A stretch of 64,000 nucleotides of DNA from Dittrichia graveolens (taxonomy: Eukaryota > Streptophyta > Magnoliopsida > Asterales > Asteraceae), in assembly GCA_038502395.1 (NCBI GenBank), contig JARJIL010000009.1, positions 41,193,647 to 41,257,646 of the forward strand. Reading direction: 5' to 3'. The notes under the pieces were generated by a model. It had not been told where the DNA came from and did not search any database. It saw nothing but the letters and a program-made list of their open reading frames with translations. Below are positions 44,772 through 54,959 of this stretch, in pieces. Position numbers and translations under genes: made by a program. Positions within the stretch are counted from its first letter, which is position 1. Each line of letters begins with the position of its first letter.

Positions 44772-46246
44772 TCAATAATTGAGAGCCGGCATGGTTTCTA
44801 GGGCTTCGATGTCTTGTAGATCCTTCCCAAAATACTTGCGAACTACGGACGCCCTATACTCCTTAGTTCCTCTCATAAAAGCGTGCAGACCGGCGGCGGT
44901 TCTGGTTACATATTTTTCGACTTTTTCAATCTCATCGAAATCCAAATCATTAGAATATGCCAATTGAGCAAGATCATTGTGTATTTCCAACTTCTTTACA
45001 CGACCTGAAACGTATGATAAGTATAGTAAAAAAATATGATAAGTATAGTCAAAAAATTTACCAGCATCTTTGATCTGCTATCAAGTCGCCTCGTATTATA
45101 AATTGACCCAGAACTTTTTTTACTTGCTTATACACACCTGATCTTCTAGACGAAGTTCTCCCTCTTGACTGCGAATTCCACGAACTCCTCCCTGTTGAAG
45201 TGGATGGAGTACAACCATCAAAAATACGACTCAATTGACCCCAATAGTGTGGTGAAGGACCATAAACACGATAAAGGCCGCTGGTCTTCTGCATACATAT
45301 CCAATATTAAATCAAAAAAAAGAGAAAGAGAGAGAGAAAGAAAAAGATAAAGTGTTACTATCATTTTTAATATTACCTTGGTGTGCTTGTACGTCAATTT
45401 GAGATCGTCGCAATAATGCTGACACGCAACGTCCATGCCTTCCTTGTTTTCTAAACCGGTTTTCGAACATAATCTATGAGCAAACTTTTTCGAGAATGAT
45501 TTAGTCTTAGTAGTTCCCATGCTCCGGTCTTGACCATTGCAGAATTCCTCCAACAAATTCACATATGTTTTATGATGAGGACTAATTAAGTCAAGTAGCT
45601 AATAGTTCTTCTTAGACATCTACACATAACCATAAAAATATATTGGAATTATCAAAATTGTACTCCTATAGTCCTACAGGCATAAAATATATATTGAAAT
45701 CTATGAACTTACATTGAACGTAAAAAAACTGTTGTGGTTGCTCTTTTTTTGTCGCTTGGCCCTTTGAGAGGTAACCCTTTGTCGCTTCCCCTGTAAAAAT
45801 GGAAAAATAAATTAATTTAAAATAAAAAAATCGCCAGGCCCTTGGAGAGGTAACTCGACATTTAAAAAGTGTGATTTAGAAAGTCATTGTGATGCTTTCG
45901 ATTTACTTCTTAATAAGGTCAAATTGCCAAAATAATATACAGTTAGTGTGTTTATGGAGGGCCTAAAACAAGATATTAAATGCCACATTCGTTTGTTTAA
46001 ACCTCAAACATTGAAAGAAGCATATTCGTTGGCAAGGTTACAAGATCAGGCTAATAAGGCATTGGGTTCCAAATCTTGGAGGGGTACTATTAGTTATAGG
46101 TATAAAACTCCTTACAACAAGACGAATGCACTGTAGGGGTCAAATGAAACACACATGAAAGCTAATAATTAACTAATCTTCAAGTTTTTAAACTTACCTC
46201 TTGTTGATCAAATTGTTTCGGTATGCTTATATCTGTATAAGCTATC
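44772..46246 (-). pseudogene. Unrecognised multi-exon gene, possibly transposon-borne
   Basis: Minus-strand exons with good splice signals: about 46246-46199 (IAYTDISIPKQFDQQE), about 45793-45716 (GKRQRVTSQRAKRQKK and on, donor GTAAGT), about 45619-45378 (FSKKFAHRLCSKTGLENK, donor GTAATA), 45288-45138 (TSGLYRVYGPSPHYWGQLSR), and 45004-44772 (LEIHNDLAQLAYSNDLDFDE to LETMPALNY, stop). All junctions keep frame. The basic stretch KRQRVTSQRAKRQKK looks like a nuclear targeting signal. A TAG follows MSKKNY near 45600, so this copy is probably dead. A gag remnant sits in the first intron. Beside AACCCCTAC repeats, it may be an accessory protein of a DNA transposon; I cannot name a family. Confidence 0.5.
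45832..46136 (+). pseudogene. Ty3/Gypsy gag remnant
   Basis: Plus-strand reading CDLESHCDAFDLLLNKVKLP, then two stops, then VFMEGLKQDIKCHIRLFKP and TLKEAYSLARLQDQAN, the C-terminal half of a retrotrans_gag domain. Nothing else of the element remains. It lies in an intron of the opposite-strand gene. Confidence 0.75.
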
Positions 46247-47423
46247 TGTAAAAGGGACATTTACATTGTTTAAGTGAGAAACTACACACAGAAATGAAGA
46301 AATGACCTAAACAATGTATTGAAGAAGAATGAAGCTACCCTGGCCATCTGTAACAATGAAGCTACCCAGGCCATCTGTAATTTTCTTTTCTACCTTAGTA
46401 TATGGTTCTTTTGACATGTAAAGGAACATGCTATTTATCGTTGTTTCTACAAATGAGAGAAGAATCCCTCCATTTGAACATGGACATACATTTTTAAAAT
46501 GCCGCATGAGATTTCCAAAACATGCAATCATCTCTTTTTTTGTTAATAAACTAACAAATCTCTTGTGTCTTGTCTCATGATTCTTCCATATGGGCTATGG
46601 CACATGGATAATTATGGTTTCTATTTTTTGAATCAAATGTACAATCACTTTTTAACTTTCAAAAGTCGAGACAGAATATTAAGCAAGAAAACTTAGAAAA
46701 TAAAATGTCTGTAATATAATCATTTTTCCCTACTCATAGACATCCTCATTACTAAAAAATCAAGAAGAGTAGACAGCTCTCATGTTAAGCAAGCAAACTT
46801 AGAAAATAAAATTTGTGTAATAAAATCATTTTTCCCTACTCCTATACATCCTCATTCCTAAAAAATCAAGAAGAGTAGACAGCTCTCATGTTAATGATTA
46901 ATGTTATTCATACAAAAAACTATGGATTTCGTTAGTAATTGAACCTGACATCTCCTTGTGAAATTTTAAGTTTTAAATTCTTCAATCTTCCAGTTTTTAA
47001 ACTTTATATATTAGAATTCTTCAATCTTCCAATTTTTAAACTTTATATATTGGTAAGGTATATTAGTATATTGTTCCTTAGTAATGGTATTGACCAATGC
47101 ACTTTCTTTTCTCTTGATAATATAGCTCATGGGGTTTATTGATTCAAGCTAATCAAAAGCCCAACTCTTTAGCAAGTTATTAGAATCCTAGTAATAAGAA
47201 GATTTTTTGCTTTAGAAGAATACTTGGTAAAGCCTGAAGCCACATTACTCATTATCTAAAAACTAGTTAGTTCAGTTGTATCCTTTAAGCTTCTACTTCA
47301 CATTCCTTCACCACGAGATTACATAATATATATTCTCAAGTTTGCATATTTGACAAACAAGGGATAGTAAGTTGAATGGGGCCATAAATTAGCACAAGGA
47401 AAGACTATTCTACCTTGAAAAAG
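46247..47423. repeat. AT-rich stretch with tandem duplications
   Basis: A ~106-bp unit (AAGCAAG...AACTTAGAAAATAAAAT to AGACAGCTCTCATGTT) is duplicated at 46681-46786 and 46787-46895. A ~40-bp unit (TTCTTCAATCTTCCA to AAACTTTATATATT) is duplicated near 46977-47055. GAAGCTACCC-GGCCATCTGTAA is repeated at 46331-46380. No gene is seen. Confidence 0.75.
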
Positions 47424-47428
47424 TTACT

Positions 47429-49363
47429 GTAACACCACTTCTGAATTCAGTTACTTTACCGACAAATCAGGTTTTAGAAGCGGAAATTTTTTTTTAAAAA
47501 ACATGACAACTGTTAATTACAATGTTGTCTTACAAAATATCCAAGGTGTTACCAAATACAGGAACCGACCATAGTAATAGTTTACATTTACAACATATAA
47601 TTACAAGTGTTCCACCCACAAGGGGCAATGTACATCCCAAAAGTTACCCACCTCGCAGGACATTTAGTCTTTACCTGAAAAGGGAAAACTACACTAGCTA
47701 GTGAGTACATACAATCATAAGTATCAATACAGTAAGTCATGCATCATAATCATTGCTAGCTTAGCACATAGCGGTGCGCTGACAAGATCAGTAAGAGTCG
47801 TGTCTTGTAGGGTAATCAATCCTGCTCAACAACTCAGACCGGGGATCGGACACAACCAACCGCGCTGGTGGGGGAGCATAAAGCAGTCCACCAAACATCG
47901 TTCACAGAGCCAGAAGCTCCACAGGTAGTCCAGCTACAACCGGCTGATCACCACTCACGTTAAGGCAGGGCGGTTCTACAGAACCTAGGATCCAGGATGC
48001 CTCCTGAATCACCGTGAAATCCCAAAGGATCCAGTTACAACCGACTGACCTTAACCATGCGTCAGATAGTCTGCAGACAGTTCACATACACATATACGTA
48101 CATTTGATCCCACTGGGATCCATCATTTTACATATAACATTATACAGTTAGTCATACGTACATGTCACCATATATTAACTAAATGGTTCAAATCTCCCAC
48201 TAGCATGCACCTGACATATATTCTAACATCACGCAAGTCGTATACTTACCTCCTCGAGCATATCTTCAAAAGCAAGTTAGTCATACATAATACATTCACA
48301 TACCACTTAGCATGCAAGCCATACTCTACTAAGTCTCATGAAAGCAGGCACTCACCTGAGCTGTTTACCACGCACAGGTATTAGGTTTCCACCTCCACAA
48401 ATACAACAAGTTCACCTAGCATATCATACTTGCATTAATTATTCACATGTGCTTACAAGACTTACAAAACAACCATTTAACTTTGGACATAACACAAATC
48501 CGCCAGAACTGTCGGATTTGTGAAATCCGATGGTCCTGTCGGATTCATGAAATCCGACACATTCAAACCATGAAATCCGATACTCACTTGATCGGATTCC
48601 AACACTTGGGAATTCCATTATGCATATGAAATCCGACTCTTGCGGATTTCAACACATAGAAAGAATCCGACACTTGGGCAGAAATCCGATAGACTTGCGG
48701 AATCCGACAACCTCATCATCTGTAATTCCGACACACTCATAACTCATTCTAACAACTTTGAATTCATTGGTTTGAAGCCTAGAACTCATTAGGAAACCAT
48801 AATATCATCATCTAATCATCATAAACACATGAAATCCCAACAAGAACATCATTCATGCAAAACCCACTTATGAAGTGAGTTTCCATATTCTTCAAGGTGT
48901 TCTTGCATGGATTCATGTTTCTAGCTTGTGTGTAACCTTCTAATAAGCTTAAATCCATTCTACTAACCTTTTGTAGATCAACAAACAAATCCTCCTTGTT
49001 CCTCTGAAATCGAATAGTAGCGAGAGACGAGAGAGCGCAACGAGAAAATAGAGAGAATTGTGTGTGGGTTTTGCTTTCTTTGACTTTGGTCAACTAACCA
49101 CACAAATATATATGTTTTCATATAACAGAGGCAGTTGCCACCTTACTTCAGTAGAGGTTTTTCCTTTTCTTTAATTAATTACATACATACTTAACATACA
49201 TATATACACTTAGCATACATGCATATGTACATACATAAACACATATACAATACAAACATTCACTCATTTAATTTAACAAGTACATGCACAAAATACTTCC
49301 TATTACATTTACTATGTACTAGTTACATCTAATTACAAGTAGGCCCAAGTTGAGGATGTTACA
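47429..49363 (-). repeat. Gypsy left (3-prime) LTR
   Basis: 1,935 bp. Contains a cluster of short inverted words (TCGGATTT and AAATCCGA) at 48505-48720. It lacks about 75 bp present in the right LTR near 53520-53595. ORFs in it are not genes. Confidence 0.9.
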
Positions 49364-49580
49364 AATCTACCCCCTTAAGAGGAACCCGTCCTCGGAATCC
49401 GCTCAGTGATAAACAGGTGAGGGTACCTTGCTTGCATCTCGTCCTTAACTTCCCAAGTTAGGTTTGGACCTAGATTGTGCTTCCACTTCATAAGGACTAG
49501 TTTAATCATTTTCCTGCGCAGCTTCTTGACCTTCGTGTTAGGAATTTCAACAGGTTCTTCAACTAGTCGCTTGGAAGAGT
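49364..49580 (-). pseudogene. Gypsy polypurine tract and chromodomain tail (first copy)
   Basis: Next to the LTR the minus strand has TTAAGGGGGTAGATT, the polypurine tract. Then come the end of Pol and part of its chromodomain: the minus strand reads LVKWKHNLG-like sequence and the conserved KKLRKKMIKL at 49500-49545. Its first ~92 bp in coding order duplicate 50032-50125. Confidence 0.8.
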
Positions 49581-50031
49581 TATCGGGAAGAAGCAGGGGA
49601 ATAAAAGCTGTAGGAGGGAAGTAGCATGTGAGTAGCTGAGGGAATAAAAACCGTAGGGGGGAAGCAAATGGATCAGGTCGGGCTTGTACTCGGATCCAGG
49701 TCAGGCGCGGGTGGGGTGATTACGGAGCTGGGCTATTGGCTAGATCAGGCGCTTGGGCTGGCTACTTGGGCTTCCACTCCTTGGCTTCAGCTCTTTACTT
49801 CCATTTCTTTTTTGATATTTTTTCTTTTACAATTTACTACAATTAAATTCATTTCGACTTTGGAATGCTTGACAGTTAAGCATCAACTCTTGATTAGGAA
49901 ACCTCAAAGCATATTAACTTGAAACTCATGAAACACAATTAACACAATTAACGTGTTAGTATTAAAAGAAGTTAATACTGTAAAACAGGCAGCATCAAAA
50001 CAACCAACAATATTAAAAAGGATTTATACTT
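49581..50031. other. Filler DNA inside the Gypsy element, matching 54500-54935
   Basis: About 450 bp of foreign sequence between two copies of a ~92-bp chromodomain segment. It is nearly the same as the sequence just outside the element's right end (GGGAAGAAGCAGGGGAATAA, GATCAGGCGCTTGGGCTGG and on, to AAAAAGGATTTATA). It includes a piece of the window's satellite in reverse orientation (49873-49925). Confidence 0.85.
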
Positions 50032-51354
50032 CACAAGGACTAGTTTAATCATTTTCTTGCGCAACTTCTTGACCTTCATGTCAAGAATTTCAACAGGTTC
50101 TTCAACTAGTCGCTTGGAAGAGTCAACTTTCAGTTCCTGCAAAGGAATAATTTGTTCTTCATCAACGTGGCACTTGCATAAGTAGCACATGTTAAAGGTA
50201 TCATAGATTCCAGCTAACTCAGGTGACAGCTCTAGAGTTACGGTTTCATCATTCACTTTGCGTACAATCTTGAATGGGCCAATGAAACGTGGACTTAGCT
50301 TCCCCTTGCGCCCAAAATGAATGACGCCATTCCAAGGAGAAACTTTTAAGAACACGCGATCACCGACTTCAAATGCCGCGGGACGACGCTTTGGATCCGC
50401 GTACATCTTCTCTGGATCCTGAGCTGCCTTCGGCTTTTCAAGAGCCACATTCACTTTGTCAGAAGTAATGTGGACAATTTCATGTCCAGCGAACTGCTTC
50501 TCACCAGGCTCCAACCAACAGGTCGGAGTGCTACATCGTCTTCCGTAAAGCATTTCGTATGGTGGCATTCCAATGCTGGAATGATATGAATTGTTATAGG
50601 CAAATTCAATCAATGGGAGATGAGAATCCCACGATCCACCAAATTCGAGTACACAGGCACGAAGCATATCTTGTAACGTCTGGATCGTACGTCGGCCATC
50701 AGTCAGCGGATGATAGGCTGTGCTCAGATGAACACGAGTGCAAAGTTCGCATTGCAGAATCTGCCAGAAATTCGAGACAAACTGAGAGTCATGATCAAAT
50801 ACAATTGAACATGGAAGACCGTGACGTGACACAATCTCATCGATATACAGCTGGGTTAAACGGGTCAGCGAAGCAGACGCGTTTGTATCCAAGAAATGAG
50901 CACTTTTTGTCAGCCGATCAACGATAACCCAGATCATGTCGTGCCTTCTTGACGTTCTCGGTAGCTTCGTCACGAAATCCATCGTGATATTATCCCATTT
51001 CCACTGGTGATCCGTCTTCACTTGAGCGCAGATTTGACATCTCTCCACAAACGAGGCGATGTCTTTCTTGAGAGTCGGCCACCAGTATAGCATCTTTAGG
51101 TCGTGGTACATTTTCGTGATTCCCAGATGGATAGATAACTTGGACTTATGGGCTTCTTGCTGAATCAGCTCACAGTTACCTCCAACAGAAGGTACCCAAA
51201 TCCTGGATTGAAAAGTCTTCAACCCACTATTATCTTTAGTAAGCTGATCCTTTAACTTCTTCATCGTCTCAGCTTTAAGATTTTCTTCTTGCAATGCAGT
51301 CTGCTGAGCTTCTTTTAACTTGGAAATCAAGTCTGGCACTATCACGATTCTCAT
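49972..51354 (-). pseudogene. Gypsy integrase with truncated chromodomain
   Basis: 460 codons. Residues about 60-115 are the HHCC zinc domain (HKSKLSIHLGITKMYHDLKM, CQICAQVK). The core has DNITMDFVTKLPRT and IVFDHDSQFVSNFW (the two Asp), but the third box reads STAYHPLTDGRRTIQTL: the QSE of the usual TDGQSERT is missing, which removes the catalytic Glu. GPFKIVRKVND and LQELKVDSSKRLVEEPVEIL lead into a chromodomain that runs into filler DNA after MIKLVLVKY, giving a foreign hydrophobic tail. Strand transfer activity is therefore not expected. Confidence 0.88.
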
Positions 51355-51358
51355 AAAT

Positions 51359-51985
51359 TTAGCTTCTCGGTCCTTTACGGCTTAAAGCATCCGCTACAAC
51401 ATTGGCCTTGCCACGACGGTAACGGATCTCACAATCGTAGTCTTTAATTAACTCCAACCAATGGCGTTGCCGCATGTTGAGTTCTTTCTGAGAAAAGACA
51501 AACCTCCTTATCTTGGTGGTCTCGTCAGGGATCAGATGGGGTACAAACCTCATTTTATCATTAAATGAGGTTATGTGTTCTTCGATCGGCTTTTCCCCCT
51601 TCCAGAGACCAGTAAATTCTCTCTCCATTCGTTCTAAGTCATACTCCGTACAATATTTCTTCAGCACCTTTTCAGAGAACTGCTCCCAGGTGAGAGCACT
51701 CAATACTTCCTTGCTAACCGAAGCTTTTACCGCATTCCACCAGAAGATGGCACGACCTTTTAACATCCATACTGCGTATTTCACACAATACTCCGGTTCG
51801 CATTCACATGATTCAAACACTTGCTCCATCTCCCGGAGCCATTGGATAGTAACGGTGGGGTTATCACTCCCCTGGAATGTCGGAGGCTTGCAGGATAGAA
51901 ATTTCTTGTACGAACAAGTCTTGCGGGGCTTGTTCAGTGTAGCCTGCAATAAGAGCTCTTTAGTTACACGTAGATCTTCCTCCAA
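51359..51985 (-). pseudogene. Gag fused in frame to the end of RNase H
   Basis: Residues about 1-165 are Gypsy gag (CSYKKFLSCKPPTFQGSDNP, WLREMEQVFESCECE, WWNAVKA, YDLERMEREFTGLWKGEKP). After TTKIRRFV the frame passes directly into SQKELNMRQRHWLELIKDYD and ANVVADALSRK, the C-terminus of RNase H. The end of gag, the zinc knuckle, protease, reverse transcriptase and most of RNase H, normally several kilobases, are gone without breaking the frame. A frameshift near 51358 then separates it from integrase. Junction at about 51490. Confidence 0.88.
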
Positions 51986-52278
51986 CCGCCAAATATAGTT
52001 ACACGTAGCTCTTCCTCATCCTCCATTTCATTAATTGCTTGCTCGGTATGGCCACGTTCGGCACATATCTTAATTTAACTTTCTATATAACAGACAAAGA
52101 ACAGTTAATACTCTATCTCACTAACTTAACTTACTAACAAGTCATCATATAATACTAGCATACATATAATACTCTCACTCAACCCCCCAGGAACACTTCT
52201 TTATGGTCGGGCCCGGGCTTGAGATCGAATACTCTTGCAAGTACCCAATTCACTCAAACTTACGGTGTCATACATGAT
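51986..52278 (-). other. Gypsy leader remnant
   Basis: About 290 bp between gag and the 5-prime LTR. A normal primer binding site is not visible next to the LTR (ATCATGTATGACACC on the minus strand), so this region is rearranged too. Confidence 0.55.
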
Positions 52279-54253
52279 TGTAACACCGCTTCTGAATTCA
52301 GTTACTTTACTAAAAAATCAGGTTTTAGCAGCGGAAATTTTTCTTTTTTTAAAAACATAACAACTGTTAATTACATTGTTGTCTTACAAAATATCCAAGG
52401 TGTTACCTAACACACGAACCGACCATAGTAACAGTTTACATTTACAACATATAATTAAAAGTGTTCCACCCAAATGGGGCAATGTACATCCCAAAAGCTA
52501 CCCGCCTCGCAGGACATTTAGTCTTTACCTGAAAAGGGAAAACATAGCATTATTAGCTACACTAGCTAGTGAGTACATACGATCATAAGTATCAATACAG
52601 TAAGTCATGCATCATATTATAAACAATCATTGCTAGCTTTGCACATAGCGGTGCGCTGACAACATCTGTAAGAGTCGTGTCTTACAGGGTAATCAATCCC
52701 GCTCAACAACTCAGACCGGGGATCGGACATAACCAACTGTGCTGGTTGGGGAGCATAAAGCAGTCCACCAAACATCGTTTACAGAGCCAGAAGCTCCACA
52801 GGTAATCCAGCTACAACCGGTTGATCACCACTCACATTAAGGCACGGCAGTTCTGTAGAACCTAGGATCCAGGATGCCACCTGAATCACCGTGAAATCCT
52901 AAAGGATCCAGTTATAACCGACTGACCTTAACCAAGTGTCAGATAGTTTGCAGACAGTTCACATACACATATACGTACATTTTATCCCATAGGGATCCAT
53001 CATTTTACATATAACATTATACAGTTATTCATACGTACATGTCACCATATATTAACTAAATGGTTCCAATCTGGACCCACTGGCATGCACCTGACATATA
53101 TTCTAACATCACGCAAGTCGTATATTTACCTCCTCGAGCATATCTGCAAAAGCAAGTTAGTCATACATAATACATTTACATAGCACTTAGAATGCAAGCC
53201 TTACTCTACTTAGTCTCATGAAAGCACACACTCACCATACTTGCATTAAGTATTCACATGTGCATACAAGACTTACAAAACAACCATTTAACGTTGGACA
53301 TAACACAAATCCGCTAGAACTGTCGGATTTGGGAAATCCAATGGTCCTGTCGGATTCATGAAATCCGTCACATTCAAACCATGAAATCCGATACTCACTT
53401 GATCGGATTCCAACACTTGGGAATTCCATTATGCATATGAAATCCGACACTTGCGGATTTCAACACATAGAAAGAATCTGACAATTGGGCAGAAATCCGA
53501 TAGACTTGCGGAATCTGACACTTCTATCGGATTCTGACAGTTCCTTCGGTTTTCAATACTTGCGGATTCCGACAACTTCATCAACTCGGAATCCGACAAC
53601 CTCATCATCTGTAATTCCGACACACTCATAACTCATTCTACCAACTTCGAATTCATTGGTCTCAAGCCTAGAACTCATTAGGACACCATAATATCATCAT
53701 CTAATCATCATAGACACATGAAATCCGAACAAGAACATCATTCATGCAAAACCTACTTAGGAAGTGAGTTTCCATATTCTTCAAGGTGTTCTTGCATGGA
53801 TTCATGTTTCTAGCTTGTATGTAACCTTCTAATAAGCTTAAATCCATTCTACTAACCTTTTTGTAGATCAACAAACAAATCATCCTTGTTCCTCTGAAAT
53901 CCGACAGTAACGAGAGACGAGAGAAAGCAACGAGAAAATAGAGAGAATTGTGTTTGGGTTTTGCTTTCTTTGACTTTGGTCAACTAACCACACAAATATA
54001 TATGTTTTCATATTACAGAGGCGGTTGCCACCTTACTTCACTAGAGGTTTTTCCTTTTCTTTAATTAATTACATACATACTTAACATACATATCTACACT
54101 TAGAATACATGCATATGTACATACATCAACACATATACAATACAAATATTCACTCATTTAATTTAACAAGTACATGCACAAAATACTTCCTATTACATTT
54201 ACTATGTACTATTTACATCTAATTACAACTAGGTCCAAGTTGCGGATGTTACT
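52279..54253 (-). repeat. Gypsy right (5-prime) LTR
   Basis: 1,975 bp, TGTAACACCGCTTCTG to GCGGATGTTACT. Very similar to the left LTR, with one ~75-bp extra segment and small indels. It contains the TCGGATTT/AAATCCGA cluster at 53313-53610. Confidence 0.9.
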
Positions 54254-54258
54254 ATTAC

Positions 54259-54499
54259 AACCTGTTCCAAACCCTAGAATATGAAACAAACAGTGTTTCT
54301 ATCAAAATCAACAACTTATCAAGGATTTAGATAGAAGAGATAACATATAGTTTCTCAGCAACATCTGACCATAATGAATTTGGAATTGTGAGACTTACAT
54401 TGGACGAACATTGAGAAGCTTCTTCACCATAAGATCTTTTTCTTGTTCTCACCCTAATGAATTCGGAATTGGGTAAAAATGTTACTTTACAGATTCAAA
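54259..54499. other. Flank between Gypsy element and repeat-bearing DNA
   Basis: About 240 bp of AT-rich sequence with two TAATGAATT(T/C)GGAATTG words (54372 and 54457). No gene is seen. Confidence 0.5.
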
Positions 54500-54959
54500 A
54501 ATGTAATTGGGAAGAAGCAGGGGAATAAAAGCCGTAGGGGGGAAGCAGCAGGTGAGGGAATAAAATCCGTAGGGGGGAAACAAATGGATCAGGTCGGGCG
54601 TGTACTCAGATCCAGGTCAGGCGCGAGTGGCTGATTACGGAGCTGGGCTATTGTCTAGATCAGGCGCTTGGGCTGGCTACTTGGGCTTCCACTCATGGGC
54701 TTCTGCTCTTTACTTCAATTTCTTTTTTGATATTTTTTCATTTACAATTTACTACAATTAAATTCATTTCGACTTTGGAATCCTTGACAGTTAAGCATCA
54801 ACTCTTGATTAGGAAACCTCAAAGCATATTAACATGAAACCCAGGAAACACAATTAACGTTTTAGTATTAAAAAGAGTTAATACTGTAAAACAGGCAGCA
54901 TAAAAAAAACCAGCAGTATTAAAAAGGATTTATACTACAAAACAGGCAGCATCAAAATA
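54500..54959. repeat. Source-like copy of the Gypsy filler DNA
   Basis: Matches 49581-50031 nearly throughout. Contains TAAGCATCAACTCTTGATTA and GGAAACCTCAAAGCATATTA at 54794-54836, the reverse complement of the satellite core. It leads straight into the hairpin-bearing array. Confidence 0.85.

Larger units (their letters stand above)
47429..54253 (-). mobile_element. Chromodomain Gypsy element (Tekay/Del-like), internally deleted
   Basis: LTRs TGTAACACC...GATGTTACA flank 2.9 kb of internal sequence. Target duplication GTTAC (47424-47428) against ATTAC (54254-54258), one mismatch. Coding on the minus strand: a gag part fused to the last piece of RNase H, then integrase with the start of a chromodomain. 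Protease and reverse transcriptase are absent. Integrase and chromodomain motifs place it in the chromovirus clade. It cannot move on its own. Confidence 0.9.
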
